From contig CAYVQT010000017.1 of assembly GCA_964453665.1 (NCBI GenBank), forward strand, positions 1-51,726: a DNA stretch of 51,726 bases, given 5' to 3'. The translations under genes were made by a program, and so were the position numbers. The notes beneath the pieces are model-generated. The model had not been told where the DNA came from, ran no database searches, and saw nothing but the letters and a program-made list of their open reading frames with translations. This DNA is from DAOUTY01 sp964453665. Lineage in GTDB: Bacteria; Chloroflexota; Dehalococcoidia; SZUA-161. Below are positions 7,565 to 16,923 of this stretch, piece by piece; the first letter of the stretch is position 1, and every line of letters starts with the position of its first letter.

Positions 7565-8440
7565 GTGGGCGAGATGACTGCTCAATTCGGTGTTTCGACA
7601 AGCGTATGTGCCGGGGAAGCCAGGAGAGTCGCGGGCGGCGACTTTAAGCTTTCCGAAGAGGATATAATCAGCGGCTACATAAGTCTGCTGGAGGATTTCG
7701 CCGGATTCGTTCTGGAAAATCGTTTTGACACGATAGAGATTGAGCCCGGTTTCTCCCTTATCAGTGCCCGGCGGCTGTTTAAGTCTGTAGATAAGCTCAA
7801 AGAGATTATTCGCCCTTTCAACACGGTATCCTGCCACCTCCCCATCGGTGAGATTAATATATCTGCCATTAACTCTCTGGTGAGGCGGGATGCTATCGAG
7901 GAAACAAAGAGGCATATTGACCTCTGTTTGGAACTCGGTATAAGCAAGCTGGTGATGCATCCCGGCTCCTTCGCTTCGATGCCTGACAGGTACTTATTGC
8001 TTGCAGGCCCTACCAAAGAGATCGCGCGGCAGAGTGTTTTCGACATATACGGCTATTGCAATAAAAAGGATATGGAGCTCTCGATAGAGAACCTGCACTG
8101 CAATGAGCCATTTTTCCACGAGCCGGATGAGTTTGAACCGTTCATCCAAAAGGGGATTGGAATGGCCCTGGACAGTATACATGCCTTTTCCAACGGTGTG
8201 GACCCGCTTGATTTCATCAGGAAGTTCGGCAGAAGAGTAACCGAGGTACATTTGACCGATGGCTTTGGCGGTGACCCTTTCTCCGATTGCCCGGTAGGGT
8301 CCGGGGTAGTGGATTGCCCAGGCATTCTTCAGGCGCTTGAAGAAATGGAGTTTGACGGCATGGTAATCCTTGAGGTGCTGTCCAGGGAATCTCTGCTTAA
8401 AAGCAGGGCGTTCCTGGAAGAAAAAGGTTACCTGAAATAG
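7565..8440 (+). CDS. Sugar phosphate isomerase/epimerase family protein (AP endonuclease family 2 fold)
   Basis: A 291-residue TIM-barrel protein of the xylose-isomerase-like superfamily (PF01261). It has the conserved progression FDTIEIEPG, SCHLPIGEIN, LVMHPGS, LSIENLH, MALDSIHA, EVHLTDG and GMVILEVLS, whose His, Glu and Asp residues form the metal site of this fold. Family members isomerise or epimerise sugars and inositols, or act as endonuclease IV. The short loops and lack of endonuclease IV motifs favour the sugar role. GTG 7565 is used because a TATAAT lies just before it; ATG 7574 is an alternative. The gene stands alone. Confidence 0.75.
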   Translation: MGEMTAQFGVSTSVCAGEARRVAGGDFKLSEEDIISGYISLLEDFAGFVLENRFDTIEIEPGFSLISARRLFKSVDKLKEIIRPFNTVSCHLPIGEINISAINSLVRRDAIEETKRHIDLCLELGISKLVMHPGSFASMPDRYLLLAGPTKEIARQSVFDIYGYCNKKDMELSIENLHCNEPFFHEPDEFEPFIQKGIGMALDSIHAFSNGVDPLDFIRKFGRRVTEVHLTDGFGGDPFSDCPVGSGVVDCPGILQALEEMEFDGMVILEVLSRESLLKSRAFLEEKGYLK

Positions 8441-8532
8441 GATTTCAAGGATGATAAGGACGTGTTGCTGCCATTTAGCGGATGTCAGATGAGGATCACG
8501 CCCCGGAGCCCCAATCACTCAACTCAGTATGT

Positions 8533-9477
8533 TTAGACGAGACCCTGCTTTTTAAGGTATTCCCTCCCTACTTGTCTGCCTTTCTCAATCATCTCGTCGG
8601 TATGACTGAAGTCCCAGAAGCGAAGCCCTTCGAAGGCTTCGATGCCAATGTGATGGATGTTGCCCTTTGCCAGCATTGTGCACCAGCCCAGTTCATCCAG
8701 CAGCCTCTGGTAGGACACTATGCTGACTATCTGGCCGATAATGCGGAATATGCCCCTGTAGCTTTTCTTAACCCTTCGGGGCTCGTACACACCGATAGCA
8801 TAGATCTCCGTGGCGTTCATCTCCAGGGCTACCCTGATTGGCAGGTCAGTGAGCACGCCGCCGTCTACATATTCCCTGCCCTGGTATTGCCACGGGGAGA
8901 GAAAGGGCGGCAGCGCAGTGCTTGACATTACCGCATCGAGTAGAGACTCAGACCGGTCTATGCCGAAGATGTGAAGTTCGCCCGTATGAAGATCTACGGC
9001 GGTTATATATAGCTCCGCCATTTTAACGTCGGCGAACTGGCGTATACCTTCGGGGAGATGTGACTCGAGAAAGCTTCTCAGATTCTCATTGGTGAAGACG
9101 CTGCTGTGACCCGTGACCAGCCTCCATACCATTGAGAGATAGCTGTTTGGCATAATTGCTTCTTTGGTAACTCCATGCCATATAGACTCAAGCCAGCGGG
9201 CTCCTTCAAAGGTGGGGTTGATGGCCAAAGCCGCGGCGTTGATTGCTCCCACTGAGGTGCCGACCAGGACCTTCGGCCGAATGTCGCGCTCCAGGAGCGC
9301 CAGAAGGGCTCCGACCTCCAGCGCACCTTGATTACCTCCGCCACTGAGTACGAAGGCGACTTTTTTCTCGGATTTATCTTTCTGCGCGTTATCAGCGCTA
9401 TTGCCACAATCGGCGTTCATCTTCGGCAGAATTATACCAGCGTAAAATTGCCCGGAGTATGTACGCTGATCTATCAC
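8533..9477 (-). CDS. Patatin-like phospholipase
   Basis: A 314-residue serine lipase of the bacterial patatin family (RssA/YlbK type). The glycine-rich oxyanion motif LSGGGNQGALEVG is at about residues 45-57, the nucleophile elbow is GTSVG with Ser75, and the dyad Asp is in VDGGVLTDLP (Asp205). Such enzymes hydrolyse acyl esters of lipids at the cytoplasmic membrane face. No signal peptide is seen. The GTG start at 9477 gives a 19-residue leader not usual in the family; ATG at 9420 (MNADCGN) is an alternative, and neither has a clear ribosome site. Monocistronic. Confidence 0.88.
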   Translation of the reverse strand: MIDQRTYSGQFYAGIILPKMNADCGNSADNAQKDKSEKKVAFVLSGGGNQGALEVGALLALLERDIRPKVLVGTSVGAINAAALAINPTFEGARWLESIWHGVTKEAIMPNSYLSMVWRLVTGHSSVFTNENLRSFLESHLPEGIRQFADVKMAELYITAVDLHTGELHIFGIDRSESLLDAVMSSTALPPFLSPWQYQGREYVDGGVLTDLPIRVALEMNATEIYAIGVYEPRRVKKSYRGIFRIIGQIVSIVSYQRLLDELGWCTMLAKGNIHHIGIEAFEGLRFWDFSHTDEMIEKGRQVGREYLKKQGLV

Positions 9478-10053
9478 CGAAGGTCGATGTAAGGCCGATA
9501 CCTGTTTGACCTGCTTACTAAGGAATGGATATTTCCGGCGTTGAGATCGGCGTTGGCATACAGAGTACCAGAAGGATATGGAAGAGTCAACTTGGAACCG
9601 GCGTCAGCCGGGCCCGGCGGATAATATGTGCAAAACGGGGCCGAGGCCGGGTAATTTTAGAGCGTTTTAGCTGTCCCGGCCGTAAAAGTATAAGCATAAT
9701 GGTATTAAAAACGAGAAAGCCGGGTGGCGATTTGCCGCATGATTGATAAAGTAACGTTTGCCCGAACCTGTCGCAAGATGTTAATTTGCGCTATAATTCT
9801 GGCCAGGCTTGGTAACCGGGGCTGCCTGATTACCCGAAGGTCTCGCGCGGCATATGGCCGCCAGGGGGTATGACATTAACGAAACCGCGCCAGCCCACAA
9901 TGTCGAGGGACCTCAGCAACGAGGAGATTTAAAACATTGTCAGCGACAGCGCGGAGCCTGGGAAGCTAATGGAAACGGTTGCCTCGGGGTTCATTGTGGG
10001 ACATAGTATCCAGCACACGTTGGTATTCTGCTTCTAAGTAGGAGAGTGAAGGA
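9478..10053. other. Intergenic region with an isolated TATAAT
   Basis: This 576-bp spacer separates the divergent patatin and flavoprotein genes. TATAAT at 9792-9797 could be a -10 element reading plus-ward, with no matching -35. A 73-codon frame at 9525-9746 is basic and unlike a folded protein and has no ribosome site. I see no RNA gene or repeat. Confidence 0.45.
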
Positions 10054-11502
10054 GTGAATGCGGATAAAGGCTTTGATGAGGAGACAGACGTTGTCGTTAT
10101 CGGTGCGGGCATTGGAGGTCTGACGTGCGGTTCCTATCTGGCGAAGCATGGCAAGAAGGTGAAGGTGCTGGAGCAGCACTACGTGCCCGGAGGCTGCTGC
10201 ACGTCTTTCTCCAGGAAAGGGTTCAAATTCGATGCCGGTGTTCTGCACTTGACGGGCGGCAAAGAGAGCGGCGCGTTCCAGATGGTGCTGTCGGCGCTGG
10301 ATATCGAGGATGAACTGGAGTTCAGGGAGCAGTTCCAGCGATTTGTTTTCCCCGATGTATCACTGGACGGCAGTCGAGATGTTACGCACTTGCTTTCTCA
10401 ACTCAAAGGCATGTTTCCGAAGGAGGCTGAAGGCATAGACGGGCTCTTCGATGTCATCGGGAAGCTCTATGACGATGTCCGTAAAATTCCCGAGGCGTCC
10501 CCCCTGATCGAGAAGTACCGGGATAAGTCCTTCCAGGAGTTGCTGGACGAGTATTTAAAGGACTCGAAACTCAAGGCTCTGGTAAGTGCAAACTGGCACC
10601 TGTGGCATCCCAACTGGCGGAACTCGGCGATAGATTACTCTGCCTTGCTTATCACCGAACAGACGCGCGGCTATTTCTATCCGATGGGAGGAATACAGAG
10701 CATACCCGACACGCTGGTGCGGGCTCTGGAGAGATACGGTGGAGAGATAGAATATAAGACCCCGGTTGATCGGATAATTGTGTCAGATGGCGCCGCTGTG
10801 GGTGTCAGGACATCCAGGGGGAAACGTATCCGAGCGGAACAAATCGTATCGAATGTAGCAGCACGTTCTACCTTTTTAAACATGGTTGGTGAGGAACATC
10901 TCCCGGCAGAGTTCGTCAGTCGAATGCAGCAGTTTGAGGTCAGCCTGTCATCTTTCTATGTCTACCTGGGCGTTGACATTGACCCGAGGGAAGCGGGTCT
11001 GGATGCCCCCGAGACGATAGTCTACGAGGCTTACGATAACACACAAGAATGGGAGCTTCTGCTGCACGGGGAGCCCTCTATACCCTGTTTCGGAATTGCC
11101 GTGCCGACCTATATCGATCCCGCGCTCGCGCCGCCGGGGTGCCATGTCGTGATAATCATGACAATGGCGCCGTATCATTTGAGGAACAGAAGCTGGAGAG
11201 AAGAAAAAACAAGGATGGCAGATGCCCTTATCACAAAGGCTGAAAAGCTGATACCCACCCTTTCAGAACATATCGTTGTGCGGGACGCAGCTACTCCTCT
11301 CACCTACGAGAGATATACGTTGAACACGATGGGGGCGGCTATGGGCTGGGCGTTTTCTCCCGGCATGTTCCTGAAGCGACTCGATCAACGCACACCTGTC
11401 CGGAATCTCTACCTGGCAGGACATTGGTCGACTCCCGGCGGAGGAGTCCCGGCAGTGGCCATCTCCGGACTTAGAGCCGCACGCATCATCCTGGGCCTGT
11501 GA
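10054..11502 (+). CDS. CrtI/phytoene-desaturase-like FAD oxidoreductase
   Basis: A 482-residue flavoprotein. The N-terminal Rossmann FAD motif is VVVIGAGIGGLTCGSYLA (about 14-31) followed by KVKVLEQHYVPGGCCTSF. The C-terminal FAD-contacting segment LYLAGHWSTPGGGVPAVAIS is typical of the phytoene desaturase/retinol saturase group (CrtI, CrtO, RetSat). These enzymes desaturate, isomerise or saturate polyene or isoprenoid chains. No crtB or other carotenoid gene is nearby, so a role in isoprenoid or quinone modification is equally possible. Start GTG 10054 follows a strong purine-rich ribosome site (AGGAGAGTGAAGGA). Monocistronic. Confidence 0.85.
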   Translation: MNADKGFDEETDVVVIGAGIGGLTCGSYLAKHGKKVKVLEQHYVPGGCCTSFSRKGFKFDAGVLHLTGGKESGAFQMVLSALDIEDELEFREQFQRFVFPDVSLDGSRDVTHLLSQLKGMFPKEAEGIDGLFDVIGKLYDDVRKIPEASPLIEKYRDKSFQELLDEYLKDSKLKALVSANWHLWHPNWRNSAIDYSALLITEQTRGYFYPMGGIQSIPDTLVRALERYGGEIEYKTPVDRIIVSDGAAVGVRTSRGKRIRAEQIVSNVAARSTFLNMVGEEHLPAEFVSRMQQFEVSLSSFYVYLGVDIDPREAGLDAPETIVYEAYDNTQEWELLLHGEPSIPCFGIAVPTYIDPALAPPGCHVVIIMTMAPYHLRNRSWREEKTRMADALITKAEKLIPTLSEHIVVRDAATPLTYERYTLNTMGAAMGWAFSPGMFLKRLDQRTPVRNLYLAGHWSTPGGGVPAVAISGLRAARIILGL

Positions 11503-11713
11503 TGTATAATGTTTCGTTTTTTGATGTGTCGCCAGCGGTCTGGCATGCTCATGTAAAAAAGGACAGGGAAAAGTACCTGGTTTCTTGTCCACACAGAAGC
11601 TGAGAAGAGTCCGATAGACGTTCTCAGGTATAATTTTACTAAAGAGGGGCGTAATTCAGCGAAGGCTGCTTAAGACGTCTTTGAGATCGATTGTTGAATT
11701 GTTGTAAATCTGT

Positions 11714-12496
11714 CTAGGCTCGGGTACTCGACTCGCTTTGGGCCAGGAGTGCCGCCCCCAGCGCACCTATGATCTGAGGCTCCTCCGGAATCAGGATGGG
11801 GAATCCGATTTCGGCTTCGAGAAAACGTTCAACCCCTACATTCTTGGCGACGCCTCCAGTAAATACGACCTGTTCTCTGTAGCCGACGGTTTTGCCCATG
11901 ATAGCCACTCTTGAAGCCACCGCCCTGTGGATTCCGGCGACCAGGTCTTCCCTCTTTTTCCCCTCAGCGCGAAGCGATACCATCTCTGTTTCAGCGAATA
12001 TGGTGCAGGTGCTGCTTATCTGGCAGGGCTCTTCGCTGGTTAGGGACGTCGGCCCCATTTCCTCGATGTTAAGGTTTAAGACTCCAGCCATAACCTCCAG
12101 GAATCGCCCCGTTCCGGCGGCGCATTTGTCATTCATGACGAAATCGGAGACAGTGCCGTTTTCACGAACGCCGATAACCTTGCTGTCCTGTCCGCCAATG
12201 TCGATGACCGTTCTGGCTGCCGGTATTAAGAAGTTCACCCCTCTGGCGTGGCAGATAATCTCGGTTGACGCTTTGTTGGAGAAAGCAACTCCGTGGCGCC
12301 CGTAACCTGTGGAAATGATAAAGCTGAGGTCGGTCATTGATATTTTAGCCTGCTCCAAAGCCGCTCTTGTTACTTCTTCAGCCGCCCGAGCAACGTTGTG
12401 GCCTGTTGGTATTACAGTGTGGGATAGGATCTCGCCATCCGCCACAATGACTGTTTTGGCAGTGGCTGCCCCTACGTCAACTCCCGCAGTAATCAT
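11714..12496 (-). CDS. ATP-dependent activator of a 2-hydroxyacyl-CoA dehydratase (HgdC/BadF-BcrA family)
   Basis: A 260-residue member of the ASKHA-fold BadF/BadG/BcrA/BcrD family (PF01869). Visible are the phosphate-1 loop GVDVGAATAKTVIV, phosphate-2 IDIGGQDSKV, and the adenosine motif FTGGVAKNVGV. Cys125 (NDKCAAGTG) and Cys164 (SSTCTIF) are the usual ligands of the [4Fe-4S] cluster shared across a homodimer. These proteins couple ATP hydrolysis to injection of one low-potential electron into the dehydratase or benzoyl-CoA reductase. It is the last gene of a three-gene operon, starting 7 bp after the preceding stop and without its own strong ribosome site. Only one activator is present, which favours the HgdC arrangement. 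Confidence 0.93.
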   Translation of the reverse strand: MITAGVDVGAATAKTVIVADGEILSHTVIPTGHNVARAAEEVTRAALEQAKISMTDLSFIISTGYGRHGVAFSNKASTEIICHARGVNFLIPAARTVIDIGGQDSKVIGVRENGTVSDFVMNDKCAAGTGRFLEVMAGVLNLNIEEMGPTSLTSEEPCQISSTCTIFAETEMVSLRAEGKKREDLVAGIHRAVASRVAIMGKTVGYREQVVFTGGVAKNVGVERFLEAEIGFPILIPEEPQIIGALGAALLAQSESSTRA

Positions 12497-12503
12497 TATA
12501 AAT

Positions 12504-13898
12504 CTATGCAGCCCTGGCGGCCTTGGCCGCCCTCAGCAATTCCGCAAACGTTTCAACTCTTGTCTTTAGCTGCCCGGCACTGTAGTTCCGGGTGTCATAG
12601 CTGTCCCCCTCCAGAATCAGCACAGGTATGCCCATCTCTTTCTCTATGACCTTCTTGGTGATCATGACGGTGGGGACCCACTCGCGGCAAGAGTAGGGGT
12701 AGAAATTGATTGCGCCATCCACGTTGAAAGCCTTGCAGTTCTCCAGGTTGATAGCAACGTGGGCTTCACAGGAGTGAGGTATGTCCAGGCAGGGGCCGAC
12801 CCCGATCATATCAGCCCAGTCCCTGTAGGGGTGTTTAGTGAGTACCCAGGGGCCGAGCCAGAACGGTATCTGAACACGAATGGCCAGGCCTGCCTCCTCT
12901 ATCATACATGTTATGCTCGGGTCCACGCTTATCGTGATGGTAGAGAAAACACCGGGAGCTCCTTTCTCGACTACTCCCTTGCCCTGGTCGACTCTCTGCT
13001 GTACCTCATCAACCAGGATCTCAAGTGCTTCCTGCTTGCCTTCAATATCTCTCGTAGGCATGGAGTTCAGGAAAAAGGCGTGTGCCAGACTTGACTGGCT
13101 TATCGGCTGGGGGTCGGCGTGCCCGATGAGTTCCGCCAGCTGCTGGAACTTTAACCTGTATATGGCATTCGCCTTATTGGTAGTGCGTATTGCCTCCTCC
13201 GTCATTTGACAGCCGCTCACTTCCTCAAACATCTTGAAGAGCTTGCGTGCCTGGGAGCCGGAGTAGAGGGCCCGGTAGTCATTATATTTCGGCCAGTCAC
13301 CCCAGTTCGCATCAGGGCAGCTGTCGAGATATGCCACAGGAACGCCATAGACCTCGTGCAGCAATTGCTCTGCCTCGGATGGCTGGTCACAGTGATAGGA
13401 CGCGATTAATGACAGATCGGGGAAGGGGATTGCCCCCTTTACCATCGCTCCCAGCCGGGTCTGATATAGAGCACAGTGGGCGGCTCCTGGCGGCAGTCCG
13501 TTCTCCTCCCCCGCCTCAAGGAAGGGGGTGAGTTTATCGAAGATCTGGCCTATGGTCATGTTTATTATCTGCCCCGGAGTCGCAAAATAAACGTCCTTTT
13601 CTTCGGTTGACAGCATCATTGACATCAACGGCCGGAGTTCCATGGGAAAATCGCTGTATATTACTTTCTCATGTTCTTCCCTTGCCAGTACGAGATTAAC
13701 AAGCTCCCTCATCCAGATTCCAAGGAATTTTCGTACACCCAGCAACTCTATGTCCAGATACCGCCTCAGCCTCTTCTCACCCCGATTAATGTCCTCCTCC
13801 TCAATACCGAGGATATTGAACGCCTTGTCAATCCTCGGCCTTTCCCTTTCTAATTCATCCGGTTCAAAACCGCACAACTTGAAAAGCTCGGTGTACAT
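12504..13898 (-). CDS. 2-hydroxyacyl-CoA dehydratase / benzoyl-CoA reductase-like subunit (larger)
   Basis: A 464-residue member of PF06050 (HgdB/HgdA, FldB/FldC, BcrB/BcrC, BzdN/BzdO). Recognisable family blocks include LDSCPDANWGDWPKY, IPHSCEAHVAINLENC, the cluster-binding FYPYSCREWVP, and the C-terminal PVLILEGDSYDTRNYSAGQL followed by KTRVETF. Together with the 383-residue partner it should form the heterodimer carrying [4Fe-4S] clusters that removes water from a 2-hydroxyacyl-CoA or reduces an aromatic acyl-CoA. The substrate cannot be read from sequence. ATG 13898 has GGGGGAG 8 nt upstream and sits 2 bp after the preceding gene's stop. Confidence 0.9.
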   Translation of the reverse strand: MYTELFKLCGFEPDELERERPRIDKAFNILGIEEEDINRGEKRLRRYLDIELLGVRKFLGIWMRELVNLVLAREEHEKVIYSDFPMELRPLMSMMLSTEEKDVYFATPGQIINMTIGQIFDKLTPFLEAGEENGLPPGAAHCALYQTRLGAMVKGAIPFPDLSLIASYHCDQPSEAEQLLHEVYGVPVAYLDSCPDANWGDWPKYNDYRALYSGSQARKLFKMFEEVSGCQMTEEAIRTTNKANAIYRLKFQQLAELIGHADPQPISQSSLAHAFFLNSMPTRDIEGKQEALEILVDEVQQRVDQGKGVVEKGAPGVFSTITISVDPSITCMIEEAGLAIRVQIPFWLGPWVLTKHPYRDWADMIGVGPCLDIPHSCEAHVAINLENCKAFNVDGAINFYPYSCREWVPTVMITKKVIEKEMGIPVLILEGDSYDTRNYSAGQLKTRVETFAELLRAAKAARAA

Positions 13899-13900
13899 GA

Positions 13901-15052
13901 TTAAGTTCTCCCCCCTGCCTTGATAATCTCAATAAAAGTTTCGATTCTCGTCCTGAGAGGGCCTTTCTCGGAGACATCGTAATCTGATTCGATCTTTAGC
14001 ATAGGGATATCGAGCTCCCTCTTTAGAATTTTTTCGAAGTAGAATGACTGGATATCATAGCTGCTCCGGTACATTAGCTGGTACCAGATAATTCCATCTA
14101 CGTTAAAATCTCTGGCCAGCTCTATCACATAATCCAGCCTCTCCCTGGATGGTCTGAACCAGGCCGGTGGTTCCCTTCTCCTGAAGTATCTATCCGCCAG
14201 GGCTTCCATAAGATCACCATTAACCTTGACGTTCTCCCAGTAGTGTCTCATACCCTCGGCGAATTCCTCGACGACGATAGATGCCCCGGCTTCCTGCGTC
14301 ATCTCCAGGACCTTGTAGTCGCCCATAGCCATAGTTGAACCTGTCAGTAGGAGCCTCGGCCCTTTGGGGCCGGGCGGGGGCTTCTCTCTTAGCTCCTGGT
14401 GAATCGACTCCAGGGCGTCTATGAAGACGGGCTTATCGGCGATGAAGGAAGCGTGGTTCAGCCTCACGAATTCATAGCCGGTAATAGGCGACTGCTGCGA
14501 TTTACGCAGCAGGCTTATCTCTTTCAGAATATCCCTCATTCTATTGCACAGACTAATCGCTTCCCTCAGTCTACTGTCCTCGATCTTGTTTCCTGTGAAC
14601 TCCTCCAGCTTGCTCTTAAGCGAATGCAGACCCGCGAGATAGTACTCGAATGCGTGTTCATCTTTCTGATGAGGAACGCCAAACCTGAATACATTGTCAT
14701 TGGCGAAAAAGTCGAAACAATCGGCTATGGTCTTGATATTGTGGTCGGTAACAGGGACTATGAGGAGGTCGAGCATTTGATAGAGAGGCTCCTCCCCCAG
14801 CATCCTGTACCCAATCTGAGACCTGCAGAATGTGTCTATAAATCGAGGAACATAGGCGGCGCTCTCAGCTACAGGCTCAGGGTCGCCTCCCCGGATAAGG
14901 CCCACCGGAACTGCCCCGCAGGCATAGACCAGCTCCTCCGGCATATAGCCGCCGGGAGCGTACCCGATTAGTTTGGTGCCCTTCTCGCGTAACCGTGTTA
15001 ATTCGGTCAGTCTGGTTGACATGTGGTCCGTAAGTTTCTTCATCGCGTCCAT
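13901..15052 (-). CDS. 2-hydroxyacyl-CoA dehydratase / benzoyl-CoA reductase-like subunit (smaller)
   Basis: A 383-residue PF06050 protein, first gene of the operon. It shows GYAPGGYMPEELVYACGAVP, FCRSQIGY, DLLIVPVTDH and the C-terminal MLKIESDYDVSEKGPLRTRI ending in ETF. Two Cys positions in the N-terminal half fit cluster ligands, but where the partner has YSCRE this subunit reads YRSSYD, so the third usual Cys is replaced by Ser. This may mean one cluster has a non-Cys ligand, or that this subunit has diverged. I place the start at ATG 15052, which has AGAGG at good spacing; an in-frame TTG lies two codons upstream. Confidence 0.88.
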   Translation of the reverse strand: MDAMKKLTDHMSTRLTELTRLREKGTKLIGYAPGGYMPEELVYACGAVPVGLIRGGDPEPVAESAAYVPRFIDTFCRSQIGYRMLGEEPLYQMLDLLIVPVTDHNIKTIADCFDFFANDNVFRFGVPHQKDEHAFEYYLAGLHSLKSKLEEFTGNKIEDSRLREAISLCNRMRDILKEISLLRKSQQSPITGYEFVRLNHASFIADKPVFIDALESIHQELREKPPPGPKGPRLLLTGSTMAMGDYKVLEMTQEAGASIVVEEFAEGMRHYWENVKVNGDLMEALADRYFRRREPPAWFRPSRERLDYVIELARDFNVDGIIWYQLMYRSSYDIQSFYFEKILKRELDIPMLKIESDYDVSEKGPLRTRIETFIEIIKAGGRT

Positions 15053-15317
15053 TAACAATACCTCTAGGTTAACATGCTAACATCAGGCATCCTTCGAGTC
15101 AATTTAATGAACGAGGCCTTTCGAAAGGCTCCAGAATCAGTCTTTGCCCGGATACCCGGGGTGGTGTATCCTCTTTTACAACAATATTGCAGGGTCGGCA
15201 TCCCCGGGGCTTCGAGACAATTTAGATAAAGGGTTTTTTCGTCTGCACGCGCCCTGTCACAGGAGCAGCCATCCCGTCCTCCCGGCGGATATGGAGGTAA
15301 AGTTTGCATTATTCGCC

Positions 15318-15346
15318 TTTACTGTCAGCCTGGGTTTGGTTATACT
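15318..15346 (+). promoter_or_regulatory. Promoter of the rml operon
   Basis: TTTACT (15318-15323) and TATACT (15341-15346) are separated by 17 bp, a good sigma-70-type promoter. It gives a leader of about 30 nt containing GGAGGAG before ATG 15385. The rest of the 332-bp spacer from 15053 holds the divergent 5' flank of the dehydratase operon, and I see nothing else in it. Confidence 0.6.
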
Positions 15347-15384
15347 CGGTATATTCTTGTCTTGTTTTACGGAGGAGAGTTTAG

Positions 15385-16452
15385 ATGAAGGCCTTGATAT
15401 TGGCGGGCGGCTCGGGGACGAGGCTCAAGCCGATTACCCATACTATACCCAAGCAGCTTCTACCTGTCGCGAATAAGCCGATCCTCTTCTACGTTTTGGA
15501 TCAAATAAGAGAAGCAGGTATCAGAGACGTCGGTATTATCATTTCGCCGGAAACAGGTTCCTACATCAAGGAAGCGGTTGGCGATGGCTCCAAATGGGAT
15601 AGCAAGATTACCTATGTTCCCCAGTCCGACCCTCTGGGGCTGGCACATGCCGTGAAAACGGCGGGGGATTTCCTGGGTGGCTCTCCGTTTCTCATGTTCC
15701 TCGGTGATAACCTGGTCGAGGGCGGCGTTAAAAGCTTTGTTCAGGAATTCGATGCCCATTCTCCCGATGCACTGGTACTTCTCAAGGAGGTGGCGTATCC
15801 CCGCCTTTTCGGTGTTGCCGAGCTCAATGGGAAAGGTGAGGTGGTTAAACTCGTGGAAAAGCCGGAGGAGCCCAGAACGAATCTTGCCCTGGTAGGGGTT
15901 TATCTCTTCACACCTGAAATCCACAGCGCTATTGGTCAGATTAAGCCCTCGTGGCGCGGTGAACTGGAGATAACAGATGCCATTCAGAAGCTTCTCGAAG
16001 CGGGCAAGGAGATCAGGAGCCGCATTCTTACGGGGTGGTGGCTTGATACGGGGAAAAAGGATGATCTGCTGGAGGCGAACAGGGTAGTTCTCGATAGCCT
16101 GCTCAGGCGCGATGTACAGGGGGAGATCGACTTCGAGAGCAAGGTCGTAGGCAGGGTGGAGGTAAAGGCGGGCGCGAAGGTTGAGAACAGTACTGTTCGA
16201 GGGCCGGTATCGATTGCCGAAGGGTGCCTGATAAGGAACTCTTTTATTGGCCCTTTTACCAGTATCGGGGCGAGTGCAATAGTGGAAGATTCGTCCATAG
16301 GGCATTCAGTGATTTTAGAGAACAGTCGCATTCACGGAATTGAGCGTCTGGAGGATAGTCTCATCGGCACGGGTGTTGAGCTTAAGAAGGCTGACGAGAG
16401 GTTTAAAGCGGTGAAACTCTTTGTGGGCTGTGACTCCAGTCTGGAATTGTAG
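15385..16452 (+). CDS. rmlA: Glucose-1-phosphate thymidylyltransferase, long form
   Basis: At 355 residues this is the long (archaeal/StrD-like) type of RmlA. The nucleotidyltransferase signature LILAGGSGTRLKPITHTIPK is at the N-terminus and a left-handed beta-helix tail starts near residue 245 (VVGRVEVKAGAKVENSTV, then VSIAEGCLIRNSFIGPF). It makes dTDP-glucose from dTTP and glucose-1-phosphate, the first step of dTDP-L-rhamnose synthesis in the cytoplasm. It opens the rmlA-C-D-B operon. ATG 15385 has GGAGGAG upstream. The next gene starts 9 bp after its stop. Confidence 0.93.
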   Translation: MKALILAGGSGTRLKPITHTIPKQLLPVANKPILFYVLDQIREAGIRDVGIIISPETGSYIKEAVGDGSKWDSKITYVPQSDPLGLAHAVKTAGDFLGGSPFLMFLGDNLVEGGVKSFVQEFDAHSPDALVLLKEVAYPRLFGVAELNGKGEVVKLVEKPEEPRTNLALVGVYLFTPEIHSAIGQIKPSWRGELEITDAIQKLLEAGKEIRSRILTGWWLDTGKKDDLLEANRVVLDSLLRRDVQGEIDFESKVVGRVEVKAGAKVENSTVRGPVSIAEGCLIRNSFIGPFTSIGASAIVEDSSIGHSVILENSRIHGIERLEDSLIGTGVELKKADERFKAVKLFVGCDSSLEL

Positions 16453-16461
16453 GAGGCCGAA

Positions 16462-16923
16462 ATGGAGTATATATCAGGGGTTAAAGTGCGGAAGCTTCGC
16501 CTCATCCCGGATGACCGGGGCTGGCTAATGGAGTTGTTGCGTACGGACTGGGAGGAGTTCGAACAATTCGGTCAGGCTTATGTTACAACGTGCTATCCGG
16601 GCGTGGTTAAAGCCTGGCATTACCACAAGGGGCAGACCGACTACTTCACCTGCGTCGGTGGAGTTGCCAAACTCGCTTTGTACGATGCCCGCGAGGACTC
16701 GCCGACGAAGGGTATAATAAATGAGTTCTATCTCGGAACCCTGAGCCCTGTTCTGGTGAAAATCCCGCGTCTTGTTTATCATGGTTTCACTGCTGTTGGT
16801 ACCGAGACAGCCATGATAGTCAATTTCCCCACCGCACTCTACAACTACGAGAAGCCGGACGAATACCGCGTTCCATACGATGATCCTGCGATCTCTTATA
16901 AGTGGGAGGTAACGATGGGATGA
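16462..16923 (+). CDS. rmlC: dTDP-4-dehydrorhamnose 3,5-epimerase (cupin, divergent type)
   Basis: A 153-residue cupin related to RmlC, shorter than the classical enzyme of about 180 residues. The core reads KAWHYHKGQTDYFTCVGG and later YDAREDSPTKG and PRLVYHGFTAVG, in place of the textbook RGLHYQ and SPTFG blocks. The active-site His and the Tyr-rich entrance are retained. Position between rmlA and rmlD, with a four-base ATGA overlap onto rmlD, makes epimerisation at C3 and C5 of dTDP-4-keto-6-deoxyglucose the obvious role. ATG 16462 follows AGGAGG closely. Confidence 0.87.
   Translation: MEYISGVKVRKLRLIPDDRGWLMELLRTDWEEFEQFGQAYVTTCYPGVVKAWHYHKGQTDYFTCVGGVAKLALYDAREDSPTKGIINEFYLGTLSPVLVKIPRLVYHGFTAVGTETAMIVNFPTALYNYEKPDEYRVPYDDPAISYKWEVTMG

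Noticed and set aside
9525..9746. 73-codon plus-strand open frame
   Set aside because: Very basic, no ribosome site, no recognisable motif.
15460..16305. 281-codon minus-strand open frame
   Set aside because: Antisense to rmlA, which is unmistakable; no domain or ribosome site.
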